Assembly: GCF_025351295.1 (NCBI RefSeq)
Contig: NZ_JANXWD010000042.1
Span: 1 to 36,786, forward strand
Direction of reading: 5' to 3'
From: Phenylobacterium sp.
Lineage (GTDB): Bacteria > Pseudomonadota > Alphaproteobacteria > Caulobacterales > Caulobacteraceae
Length of the DNA stretch: 36,786 nucleotides
This document shows positions 23,428-31,297 of the stretch, piece after piece. The notes under the pieces were generated by a model. The model had not been told where the DNA came from and searched no databases. It saw only the letters and a list, made by a program, of their open reading frames with translations. The position numbers and the translations under genes were made by a program. Numbering within the stretch: position 1 is the first letter of the stretch; each line of letters starts with the position of its first letter.

Positions 23428-23850
23428 ATGTGGACCGGCCGATGCCTTTGCGGCGCCTGCGCCTACACGATCAAGGGCGACCCGGTTGTCGTCGCCCACT
23501 GTCATTGCCTGGACTGCCAGCGGCTCAGCGGTGCGGCGCATACGACCGGCGCGATGTTCCCGGAGGCGGCCGTGACGATCACGGGGAAGCCCGCGTCCTT
23601 CGCCCTGACAAGTGACGCGGGCAACACCGTCACTCGGCTGTTCTGTCACACCTGCGGGAGTCCGCTATTCGGGACGAACACCGGCATGCCGGGCTTCATG
23701 ACCGTCTGCGCCGGCACGCTCGACAATTCGGAAACGCTGAGCCCACAGGTGGCCGTGTTCGCCAGAACCCGGCGGGGCTGGGACGCCATGGATCCATCGC
23801 TTCCGACCTTCGAGGGTCAACCGAGTTGGAAGCCCCCCGACGGCGTCTGA
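23428..23850 (+). CDS. GFA family (glutathione-dependent formaldehyde-activating/CENP-V) protein
   Basis: 140 residues. ATG 23428 is preferred because GGGAGG sits 8 bases upstream; ATG 23407, overlapping the recG stop as ATGA, would add seven residues. Zinc-binding Cys pattern of the family: RCLCGAC, HCHCLDCQRLSG, and LFCHTCGSPLFG. Members bind zinc; the proposed reaction of glutathione with formaldehyde is not general, so the true substrate is unknown. Its TGA stop directly abuts the stop of the convergent DUF2817 gene (TGATCA), with no bases between. Confidence 0.9.
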   Translation: MWTGRCLCGACAYTIKGDPVVVAHCHCLDCQRLSGAAHTTGAMFPEAAVTITGKPASFALTSDAGNTVTRLFCHTCGSPLFGTNTGMPGFMTVCAGTLDNSETLSPQVAVFARTRRGWDAMDPSLPTFEGQPSWKPPDGV

Positions 23851-24945
23851 TCAGCTTGCGCTCACCGCTTTCGTCAGCCCCGCCACCGCCTGTCGCGTGG
23901 CGATCAGCGACTGGCCCAGCACCATGCCGCGCCACAGGTCGGTGTCGACGTAGAAGGCCGCGCGGATCTGCGCCTTGATGGCTGCTGCGTCCGGGCCGGT
24001 CGGGTCGCCGTGGGCGTGGAGCCAGTTGTCGGCGCGCAGGGCGCCCATCACCTTGCCGGACTCCACCGTGCCATACTCCAGGGCGATGCCGGTGACCCGC
24101 GCGTGGCTGAGCAGCCGGGGCGCGGCGTCCAGCCAGTCGCCGGCCAGCCTGGCCGAGACGCTGTCGCCGCCGGTCAGGCTGGTGGCCGCCGCGCCATGCC
24201 AGTCGCGGGCGCGGCGGTATTCCGCGCTGTCGGGCGCGGCGCTGACGATCTGTTCCGCATAGCCCTCGGGCCCCAGGCCGGTGTGATAGTCGATCAGGCC
24301 GATGTCCGACGCGCCGGCCATCCGGTCGCGGAAGACCGCGGTCAGGGTCCGCCGCGACCAGGTCTCGCCCGCGCCGCCATAGAAGATGCCGTCGGGATGG
24401 TTGTACTGGCCCCCCGACAGCGCCTGGACCAGGGCCGCCGGCCCGTGCTCGCGGGCATAGGCCCTGAGGACGGCCCGCGAGGCGGCCTGGCTTGTCTCGC
24501 CCCAATCCGCAGGCTTCACGGCCGCAGCGAGCCCGTCGTATTCCGGGTTGGCCGGCAGCGGACCGGCGAAGTCGATGAAGTTGCGGTTGAGGTCGACGTT
24601 CTCATGAGTCACGCGCCGGCTCCAGGCGAAGCCGTAGGGGTTGATCGCATGGACCAGGCAGACGGCCAGGCGCTGGCCCAGCCGCGCCGCCTCCCCGCGC
24701 CGCAGCCAGTCGACCTGGGCGCCCGAGCCGCAGTGGCCCTCGACGCCGTGGGTGCCGGAGACCAGCATCAGCACCGCGTCCGCATCGGCCGGTCCGATCC
24801 AGGCGACGTCGGTGGTGAGGTCGCCGTCATCCGGCCCGCGCTCCGGATGGCGATAGTCCGACAGGGTCGCGCCCGCCGCCGCCGCCGCCTCGCGGAATTT
24901 CGCGCGCGCCTCGGCATAGGTGGGGCTGAAGGGCGAGGTGCTCAA
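23851..24945 (-). CDS. DUF2817 family M14-like metallopeptidase
   Basis: 364 residues from TTG 24945, which overlaps the oxidoreductase stop (TTGA). DUF2817 proteins are related to M14 zinc carboxypeptidases: HGVEG (in LVSGTHGVEGHCGSG) supplies the first His and Glu ligands, ENVDLNRNF the substrate-binding Asn-Arg, DYHTGLG the third ligand, and ALEYGTVES the catalytic Glu region near the end. No signal peptide, so cytosolic. Substrate unknown. Last gene of a minus-strand run from hldE. A longer frame upstream is a shadow of the oxidoreductase gene. Confidence 0.85.
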   Translation of the reverse strand: MSTSPFSPTYAEARAKFREAAAAAGATLSDYRHPERGPDDGDLTTDVAWIGPADADAVLMLVSGTHGVEGHCGSGAQVDWLRRGEAARLGQRLAVCLVHAINPYGFAWSRRVTHENVDLNRNFIDFAGPLPANPEYDGLAAAVKPADWGETSQAASRAVLRAYAREHGPAALVQALSGGQYNHPDGIFYGGAGETWSRRTLTAVFRDRMAGASDIGLIDYHTGLGPEGYAEQIVSAAPDSAEYRRARDWHGAAATSLTGGDSVSARLAGDWLDAAPRLLSHARVTGIALEYGTVESGKVMGALRADNWLHAHGDPTGPDAAAIKAQIRAAFYVDTDLWRGMVLGQSLIATRQAVAGLTKAVSAS

Positions 24946-25946
24946 ACCCGGACCATCCGCTTGCCCCGGTTCTCGCCGCCCAGCAGGCCGATCAGCGCCG
25001 ACGGCAGGTTCTCCAGCCCGTCGATGATGTCCTCCTGCACCTTCAGCCGGCCATCGGCGACCCAGCCCTGCAGGTCGGCCAGCGCCTGGTTGTTCTGGGC
25101 CGCGAAGTCCATCACCACGAAGCCGCGCAGGGTCAGGCGCTTGGTGACGATCAGGCCGGGGATGCCACGCGGGCCGTGCGGCGGCGGGGCGCCATCGTAC
25201 TGCGAGAGCGCGCCGCAGCAGGCGATGCGGCCGAAATTCTTCATGGCGAACAGGCAGGCCTCGAACACGGCGCCGCCGGTGTTGTCGAAATAGACGTCGA
25301 TGCCATCCGGAACCGCCGCGCGCAGTTGCCGCTTGAACTCCGTCGACTTGTAATCGACCGCCGCGTCGAACCCGAGCTCGTCCACCAGCCAGCGGCCCTT
25401 GGCCTCGCCGCCGGCGATGCCGACCACGCGGCAGCCCTTGATCTTGGCGATCTGGCCGACGATCGAGCCCACGGAGCCGGCGGCGGCCGAGACCACAACC
25501 GTGTCGCCCGCCTTCGGCTGGCCGCACTCCAGGAGACCGAAGTAGGCGGTCAGGCCGGCGATGCCGTAGACGCTGAGCAGGTGAGTCTCGGGCTTCAGGT
25601 CCGGCTGCTTGGCCAGGTGCTTGCCGGGCAGGACGGCATATTCCTGCCAACCGGCGTCGGCGAACACCAGGTCGCCGGGCTTCAGGTGCGCCACCTTGGA
25701 TTCCACCACCTCGGAGAGGCCGCCGCCGGCCATCACCTGGCCGCCGGTCAGGGCCGAGCGATAGGTCGCCCCCTGCATCCAGGCGCGGTTGGCGGCGTCG
25801 AGAGAGATATAGCGGGTCTTCAGCAGCACCTCCCCCTCGCTCGGCGTCGGCCGCTCCGCCACGTTCAGGACGAAGTGATCGGGGGCCAGCTTGTCGCCGG
25901 CCGGCAGGCGATCCAGCAGGATCTGGCGGTTGGAGCTCTCGGTCAT
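24942..25946 (-). CDS. NADP-dependent MDR oxidoreductase (prostaglandin reductase/CurA type)
   Basis: 334 residues from ATG 25946 (AGAGGAAG about 12 bases upstream); an extended frame further upstream has no family similarity. Zinc-free medium-chain reductase: N-terminal RQILLDRLPAGDKLAPDHF, LKTRYISLDAANRAWMQ, then YGIAGLTAYFGLLECGQPKAGDTVVVS and the cofactor loop AAAGSVGS, DVYFDNTGG, and a C-terminal ENRGKRMVRV. These features define the leukotriene B4 12-hydroxydehydrogenase/CurA group, which reduces double bonds of enones and enals, often in detoxification. 34 bases after the DUF3089 gene and coupled to DUF2817. Confidence 0.92.
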   Translation of the reverse strand: MTESSNRQILLDRLPAGDKLAPDHFVLNVAERPTPSEGEVLLKTRYISLDAANRAWMQGATYRSALTGGQVMAGGGLSEVVESKVAHLKPGDLVFADAGWQEYAVLPGKHLAKQPDLKPETHLLSVYGIAGLTAYFGLLECGQPKAGDTVVVSAAAGSVGSIVGQIAKIKGCRVVGIAGGEAKGRWLVDELGFDAAVDYKSTEFKRQLRAAVPDGIDVYFDNTGGAVFEACLFAMKNFGRIACCGALSQYDGAPPPHGPRGIPGLIVTKRLTLRGFVVMDFAAQNNQALADLQGWVADGRLKVQEDIIDGLENLPSALIGLLGGENRGKRMVRV

Positions 25947-25980
25947 CTGGGCGTGCTTCCTCTGGTTGGGGCGAAGCTTG

Positions 25981-27072
25981 TCACCCCGCGAGCCATGCGG
26001 CCAGCCGCTGCTTGGCGTCGGCTTCGACGTCGGCATAGAACAGGTTGAAGCCGGGGACCTTGCGGCGATCGGCCCAGTCACCGGTCTGCTGCAGCGAGGC
26101 CGATTTCGGGCGGCTCACCCGCAGGACGCCGCCTTCGCAGCGGGCGGACACCTGCCGCGCCATGAAGGCCGGGCGCGCGCCCCATTCCAGGCCCGTGGCG
26201 TTCACTGCCCCGAGGTGCAGGCGGACCGGCGCCGACTGGGTGGTGACCGCCCCCAGCACCGGGTTGAAGCAGAGCGCGGCGCGCGGCGCCAGGTTCACCA
26301 GTTCCCCCCGGTCGTTCCACACCAAGGCGCGGGCCAGCAGGCGCTGGGCGGCGTCGAAGTCCCCCTCGTCGACCCGCGCCCAGGCCGCCACGCAGGCCGT
26401 CTGGCCGCGCCGCGCGCAGGGCGGCGCCGGCGGGGCGTCGGCCGGGACGACGGTGTCCATCAGATAGGCCGCCACCATCCGGCCGCGCACCGCGGGATCG
26501 CGCGTCACCTCCTCGGCGATCAGCCGCGAAGCCAGGGTGCCGCCCTGCTCCACGCCAACGATCAGGAAGGGCCGGCCGCCGTTGTCGCGCGCCAGGTAAC
26601 TGCGGAAGGCGTCGCGGACGTCGCCATAGGCGAACTGCCGCGCCTCGCGGGCGTCCTCGCGCAGGGTGGTCAGACTGTAGAGGCTGGCCTGCCGGTAGCG
26701 GGGGGCGAAGATGCGGCCCACGCTGACGAAGGGTCCCACATAGTTGGGCGCCATCTCCTCTCGGAACTGCCGGCTGGCCTTGGGGTGGTCGATGCGGGCG
26801 TTCCAGTTGTGCCCGCCGCTATAGGTGGTGGGGGCCACGAAGAAGACGTCGGCGGCCAAGGTCGATCGGGGCCCGGGCCGCAGGTACCAGGCCCGCGCGG
26901 TCGCGTAGTCCGGCGCGGGCGGCGGGTCATAGGTCTGGAACGGCACCTTGGGGTCCAGCCGGGTCGAGACGATGTCGCCCCAGAACACCGCCACGCCGCC
27001 CGTCAGCACGACGACGAGCGCCAGCAGGGTCGGGACCAGCCAGCGCCTGCGTCGCGGGGCCGGCGGGTCCAT
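25981..27072 (-). CDS. DUF3089 alpha/beta-hydrolase-like protein lacking the usual serine nucleophile
   Basis: 363 residues from ATG 27072, two bases after the hldD stop. An N-terminal anchor (RRRRWLVPTLLALVVVLTGGVAVFWG) places the rest in the periplasm. DUF3089 core: DVFFVAPTTYSGG, NYVGPFVSVGRIFAPRYRQASLYSL, FAYGDVRDAF, YLARDNGGRPFLIVG, and a late LHLGAVNATG. Family members normally have a GHSQG nucleophile elbow; here the elbow reads GVEQGG with Glu175 in place of Ser. It may therefore be a pseudo-enzyme or use another residue. Four Cys after residue 200 could form disulfides. Position in an LPS-core heptose operon suggests an envelope role. Substrate unknown. Confidence 0.82.
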   Translation of the reverse strand: MDPPAPRRRRWLVPTLLALVVVLTGGVAVFWGDIVSTRLDPKVPFQTYDPPPAPDYATARAWYLRPGPRSTLAADVFFVAPTTYSGGHNWNARIDHPKASRQFREEMAPNYVGPFVSVGRIFAPRYRQASLYSLTTLREDAREARQFAYGDVRDAFRSYLARDNGGRPFLIVGVEQGGTLASRLIAEEVTRDPAVRGRMVAAYLMDTVVPADAPPAPPCARRGQTACVAAWARVDEGDFDAAQRLLARALVWNDRGELVNLAPRAALCFNPVLGAVTTQSAPVRLHLGAVNATGLEWGARPAFMARQVSARCEGGVLRVSRPKSASLQQTGDWADRRKVPGFNLFYADVEADAKQRLAAWLAG

Positions 27073-27074
27073 GG

Positions 27075-28076
27075 TCAGCGGTAGTGGTCGGGCTGGCTGA
27101 GGAAGCCGCCGACATAGTCGCCGATCCCCGCCTCCAGCGAGGTCAGCGGCTGGGTGTAGCCGGCGGCGGCCAGGCGCTCCATCCGGGCTTCGGTGAAGTA
27201 CTGGTACTTGTCGCGGATGGCCGGCGGCATGGGGGTGTATTCGATCTGGGCGTTCTTGCCGGCCGCGGCGAACACCTGCCGCGCCATGTCCTCGAAGGTC
27301 CGCGGCTGGCCGGAGCCCAGATTGTAGATGCCGCTCACCTGCGGGTTCTCGAACAGCCAGCGGGTTACGTCGGCGGCGTCGCGCACATAGAGGAAGTCGC
27401 GGCTCTGGCCGCCGTCGGGCACGTCCTTGCGATAGCTCTTGAACAGCTGCACCGCGTGGCCCTCGCGTACCTTGGGCCAGATCTGCGAGGCCACCGACTT
27501 CATCGAGTGTTTGTGCTCCTCGTTCGGCCCGTAGACGTTGAAGAACTTCAGGCCCACCCACTGCGGCGGGGCATAGTCGCGCGACGCCTGGCGCGCGGCG
27601 AACAGGTCGAACAGGGCCTTGGACCAGCCGTAGGTGTTGAGCGGCCGCAGGCGCGCCAGCGCCTCGTATTCGTTGTCGTCGTCGAACCCGTGCTCGCCCG
27701 CGCCATAGGTGGCGGCGGACGACGCGTAGACCAGCCGGCGCTGGTGGTCGGCGCACCAGCGGAACAGGTCGCGGCTCAGGGAGAAGTTCGAGCGGATGAT
27801 CTTGTCGGCGTCCGGCTCGGTGGTCGACGAGACGGCGGCCATGTGGACCACCAGTTCGATGTCGCGCCAGCGCTTCTCCAGCCAGTCCCACATCTCGTCC
27901 GGCGCCACGAAGTCGCCGATCGGATGCTTGGCGATGTTCTTCCACTTGCCCAGGTCGGCCTCGCGCAGGCCGTCGCAGACCACCACGTCCAGCTCGCGGT
28001 CCTCGGCCAGTTTCGCGACGATGTTCGAGCCGATGAAGCCCGCCCCGCCGGTGATGAAGATGATCCGTCTAGTCAT
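27075..28076 (-). CDS. hldD: ADP-L-glycero-D-manno-heptose-6-epimerase
   Basis: 333 residues. Last step in making ADP-L-glycero-D-manno-heptose for the LPS inner core. Extended SDR fold: NADP site TGGAGFIGSN at residues 9-18, VVCDGLREADLGKWKNI, VVHMAAVSSTTEPD (family-specific), catalytic S-x-x-YGWSK (NTYGWSKALFD) with the Tyr and Lys, FFNVYGPNEEHKHSMKSVA, and GGQSRDFLYVRDA. ATG 28076 follows the hldE stop by 12 bases with GAGGCG as binding site. In an operon directly behind hldE, which makes its substrate. Complete. Confidence 0.95.
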   Translation of the reverse strand: MTRRIIFITGGAGFIGSNIVAKLAEDRELDVVVCDGLREADLGKWKNIAKHPIGDFVAPDEMWDWLEKRWRDIELVVHMAAVSSTTEPDADKIIRSNFSLSRDLFRWCADHQRRLVYASSAATYGAGEHGFDDDNEYEALARLRPLNTYGWSKALFDLFAARQASRDYAPPQWVGLKFFNVYGPNEEHKHSMKSVASQIWPKVREGHAVQLFKSYRKDVPDGGQSRDFLYVRDAADVTRWLFENPQVSGIYNLGSGQPRTFEDMARQVFAAAGKNAQIEYTPMPPAIRDKYQYFTEARMERLAAAGYTQPLTSLEAGIGDYVGGFLSQPDHYR

Positions 28077-28088
28077 TGCGGCGGCGCC

Positions 28089-29576
28089 TCATGCCTGTTC
28101 CTTGTCGGCCTGGGCCCGGGTCATCCGGGCGATGGCGGCGGTGGTGGAATAGCCGTCGACGATCTCGGCCAGCTTAACCTCGCCGCCCCAGGACTTCACC
28201 AGGTCGCCGCCCACCACCTGGTCCTCCGAATAGTCCGCGCCCTTGACCAGCACGTCTGGCCGGGCGGCCTCGATCAGCTTTACCGGGGTGGCCTCGTCGA
28301 AGGGCGCCACCAAGTCGACGCTGCGCAGGCCCGCCAGCACCAGGGCGCGACTTTCCAGGTCGTTAACCGGCCGTCCCTCCCCCTTCAGCGCCCGCACCGA
28401 GGCGTCGGAGTTCACACCGACGATCAGCCGGTCGCACCAGGTCCGCGCCTGGGCCAGATAGGCCACGTGGCCCTTGTGCAGGATGTCGAAGCAGCCGTTG
28501 GTGAACCCCACCCGCAGGCCCTGCGCGCGCCAGCGGGCGACCTCCTCGACCATCCGCTGGGCGGTGGCCACCTTGCCCTCGGCGTGGGCCGAGTGCGCCG
28601 ACAGCACGGCCTCGACCAGTTCGCTGGCGCCGACGGTGGCGGTGCCGGCCTTGCCCACCGCCACGCCGGAGGCCAGCTGCGCGAAGGCGATGGCGCTCTC
28701 CAGGTCGGCCTCGGCGGCCAGCGCCAGGCCCAGCGCGGCCAGGGCCGTGTCGCCGGCTCCCGAGGCGTCGAACACCTCCCGCGCCGTGGTCCGGAAATGG
28801 CGCACGGCCTCGCCGCGCAGGCCCAGGGACACCCCCTTGCCAGCGCGGGTGACCAGGACGCCCCGGGTGGCCCAGAGCTCCAGCGCCCGCGCGATCGCCG
28901 CCTCCAGCTCCGCGTCGGTCCCGGTGGGGAGGTCGGTGGCGTAGGACAGCTCGGCGGCGTTGGGCTTCACCAGGTCGATCTCGCCGTAGCGGGCGAAGGC
29001 GCGGGCCTTGGAATCGACGATAACCTTGGCGCCGGTGGCCGCAGCGGTCTCGCGGGCCGCGGCGATCACCGCGTCGGTGACCACCCCCTTGCCGTAGTCG
29101 GAGATCAGGATCACGCTCGCGCCGCGGGCGGCGTCACGGATCGTGCCGATCAGCCGCTGCTCGACCTCGCCGGTGACCGGGCGGCTCTCCTCCAGGTCCA
29201 CGCGCAGCAGCTGCTGGCCGCCGGAGATGAACCGGGTCTTCAGCGTCGTCGGCCGTCCGGCGTCGGTGACCAGATAGCCGTCGATGGCTGGCCGCGCCTC
29301 GCCCACCAGGCGCGCGGCGTCCTGGCCCTCGGCGTCGCCCCCGACCAGCCCGACCAGGGCTACCGAACCACCCAGGGCCGCGACGTTGCGGGCGACATTG
29401 CCCGCGCCGCCCAGCATCTTCAGCTCCCGCTGCCGCGCCAGCACCGGGATCGGCGCCTCGGGCGAGACCCGGCTGACGCTGCCATAGACGAACCGATCCA
29501 CCATCAGGTCGCCGACACAGGCCACCCGCTTGCCGGGAACGTGCGCCAGGAGGGCTTGGAGGGCGGCCAGATCCAT
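28089..29576 (-). CDS. hldE: Bifunctional heptose-7-phosphate kinase/heptose-1-phosphate adenylyltransferase
   Basis: 495 residues, full-length fused HldE. N-terminal PfkB/ribokinase-type kinase: VACVGDLMVDRFVYG, GGAGNVARNVAALGG, LVDLEESR-type substrate strand, and DASGAGDTALAALGLALA with the catalytic Asp. C-terminal nucleotidyltransferase begins near 345: GFTNGCFDILHKGHVAYLAQA carries the HxGH-type ATP motif, then VGVNSDASVRALKG and VLVKGADY. It supplies ADP-D-glycero-beta-D-manno-heptose to HldD for the LPS inner core. ATG 29576 has no visible Shine-Dalgarno sequence. First gene of a minus-strand run. Confidence 0.96.
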   Translation of the reverse strand: MDLAALQALLAHVPGKRVACVGDLMVDRFVYGSVSRVSPEAPIPVLARQRELKMLGGAGNVARNVAALGGSVALVGLVGGDAEGQDAARLVGEARPAIDGYLVTDAGRPTTLKTRFISGGQQLLRVDLEESRPVTGEVEQRLIGTIRDAARGASVILISDYGKGVVTDAVIAAARETAAATGAKVIVDSKARAFARYGEIDLVKPNAAELSYATDLPTGTDAELEAAIARALELWATRGVLVTRAGKGVSLGLRGEAVRHFRTTAREVFDASGAGDTALAALGLALAAEADLESAIAFAQLASGVAVGKAGTATVGASELVEAVLSAHSAHAEGKVATAQRMVEEVARWRAQGLRVGFTNGCFDILHKGHVAYLAQARTWCDRLIVGVNSDASVRALKGEGRPVNDLESRALVLAGLRSVDLVAPFDEATPVKLIEAARPDVLVKGADYSEDQVVGGDLVKSWGGEVKLAEIVDGYSTTAAIARMTRAQADKEQA

Positions 29577-29713
29577 GGCGTCAGGGTGTGCGGCGGGTCG
29601 CGCGAGCGGTCAAGGCGTGCGAGCGGCGGCCAGGACTCGCTTGACGTTGCGGGCTCTGGGGAATGGCCGTTGGTCGGCGGGAAACCCCTGGCGGCTTTCG
29701 CCCCGTCTCGGGC

Positions 29714-30076
29714 CTAGGCCTTCTGCACCGGGGCGTCGCGCCAGATCAGCGGCGCGGTGGCCAAGACGAAAATCAGAAACAGCGCTTGCGCGGCCACCGG
29801 CCAGACCATCGCGTCGAACGCGGCAATGGCCCAGATGTTGTGACCCACGTCTGACACCATGATGGCCAGGGTCAGGACAACTCCAAGGCGAGGTCGCAGA
29901 AACAGGAGCACGGCGGCCAGAGGGTCAAGGACGGTCAGCGAGTTCCAGAAGATGACGCTCGCCAACGGTACGCGATCGTTCCAGCCATAGATCAGGGTGG
30001 CGACATGAGTGCAGGTCCCGATCGCCAGGCAGAGAGCCCAGACCATTCTTACGGGCTGGGCCAATGACCTTGCCAT
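29714..30076 (-). CDS. Small membrane protein of unknown function
   Basis: 120 residues with four hydrophobic segments (VRMVWALCLAIGTCTHVATLIYG; FWNSLTVLDPLAAVLLFL; GVVLTLAIMVSDVGHNIWAIAA; VWPVAAQALFLIFVLATAPLIW). Polar residues in the helices (T, H, D, N) hint at a binding or channel role, but no family is recognised. ATG 30076, with AAGG about 14 bases upstream. Stand-alone between hldE and kdsA in the same orientation; the 137 bases to hldE hold no recognised element. Confidence 0.65.
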   Translation of the reverse strand: MARSLAQPVRMVWALCLAIGTCTHVATLIYGWNDRVPLASVIFWNSLTVLDPLAAVLLFLRPRLGVVLTLAIMVSDVGHNIWAIAAFDAMVWPVAAQALFLIFVLATAPLIWRDAPVQKA

Positions 30077-30272
30077 TGCGGTTGGGCCTTCGATCCATCA
30101 AGCGCGACAACCCAGCAGGTCCACAACCCAGTGGCAAGTTTCCACCCCTATCCCGCATTCGGAGCGTCCGCGTGGCGACGGCGCGTAGGTGAACAGCAAC
30201 AAACAGCCGTCATCCCGGCCGTAGGGCCGCGGCAGCGGGCCGAAATTTCACAGGTCTGGTTGAGACTGGACG
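30077..30272. other. Intergenic region after kdsA with a repeat remnant
   Basis: About 200 bases. CCGTCATCCCGGCC at 30207-30220 matches the arm of the palindromic repeat at 34939-35068 with one base missing, followed by GGCC-rich hairpins (30216-30242). It probably ends kdsA transcription. No gene seen; no clear promoter for the small membrane protein. Confidence 0.4.
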
Positions 30273-31121
30273 CTAGCCTACAACCTCGCGCAGTGCCTTG
30301 AGCTGTTTCAACAGCCCCGCAGCGGCCTCCAGCGGTAGCGCGCTCGGCCCATCGCACAGGGCCTTGTCCGGATCCGGGTGGAATTCCAGGAACACCCCGT
30401 CGGCGCCGGCGGCAACCGCCGCGCGCGCGATCACCGGCACGCCGCTGCGCCGTCCGCCCGTGGAGCCGCCGTTGGCGCCGGCCACGGCGCCTGGCAACTG
30501 CACCGCGTGGGTGGCGTCGATGGTCACCGGGGAGCCCAGGTCCTGCATCTGGCCGATGGCCAGCATGTCGACCACCAGGTTGTTGTAGCCGAACGACACG
30601 CCTCGCTCGCAGAGGATCGTCCGGTCTTCGCCGATGGCTTCCTTGACCTTGTCGAGGATGTTGCGGCAGTCGCCCGGCGCCAGGAACTGGCCCTTCTTCA
30701 CATGCAGCAGGCCGCTGGCCGCCTGGGTGGCGCGCGCGGCGGCCACCACCAGGTCGGTCTGGCGGCAGAGGAAGGCCGGGATCTGCACCAGGTCGGCGAT
30801 GGCCGCCACCGCCTCAGCCTGGCCGATCTCGTGCAGGTCGGTGCAGATCGGGGCGTTCAGCGCCACCTTCACCGCGGTCAGCATGTCGAGCCCCTTTTCC
30901 AGGCCCGGCCCCCGGTAGCTGAACACCGACGAGCGGTTGGCCTTGTCGAAACTGGCCTTGAACACGAACGGCAGGCCGAGCTCGGCGCAGACCCCTCGCA
31001 GGTGGCGGCCCACCTCCAGCGCCAGGCCCAGGTCCTCCAGCACATTCAGCCCGGCGATCACCACCAGAGGCTGTCCGGAGCCGATGGCGAGCTTCCAGCG
31101 ATCGAGCGTCAGGACGGCCAT
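30273..31121 (-). CDS. kdsA: 3-deoxy-8-phosphooctulonate synthase (KDO-8-phosphate synthase)
   Basis: 282 residues from ATG 31121 with GAGGAG upstream. Condenses phosphoenolpyruvate with arabinose-5-phosphate to make KDO-8-phosphate for lipid A-core. Motifs: VVIAGLNVLED, FVFKASFDKANRSS, GLEKGLDML, ICTDLHE, QIPAFLCRQTDL, LHVKKGQFLAP, ILCERGVSFGYNNLVVDM, DATHAVQLPG and VFLEFHPDPDKALCDGP. Residue 26 is Asn (GLNVLE), as in E. coli, where metal-dependent enzymes have Cys, so this is the metal-independent class. Divergent from cfa with a 176-base gap. Functionally linked to hldD and hldE through the LPS inner core. Confidence 0.95.
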   Translation of the reverse strand: MAVLTLDRWKLAIGSGQPLVVIAGLNVLEDLGLALEVGRHLRGVCAELGLPFVFKASFDKANRSSVFSYRGPGLEKGLDMLTAVKVALNAPICTDLHEIGQAEAVAAIADLVQIPAFLCRQTDLVVAAARATQAASGLLHVKKGQFLAPGDCRNILDKVKEAIGEDRTILCERGVSFGYNNLVVDMLAIGQMQDLGSPVTIDATHAVQLPGAVAGANGGSTGGRRSGVPVIARAAVAAGADGVFLEFHPDPDKALCDGPSALPLEAAAGLLKQLKALREVVG

Positions 31122-31297
31122 GGGGGCTCCTCGGGGTGGCGACCCGCGGCTCAATGGCCCCTGCCGCCTGGCTACTCAACCGGGAAAGATCGCGTCGGAC
31201 GCGTCTCCCGCCTCTTGCCGCCCGTATCCTGATCCGTCAAATGGCGCCGGGGACGACTCTTCGGCGCCTTCTCGAAGCCCGGGTTTGGGGGAACTGC

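Noticed and set aside
27084..29717. 877-codon plus-strand open frame opposite hldD and hldE
   Set aside because: Antisense shadow of two well-recognised genes; composition is not protein-like.
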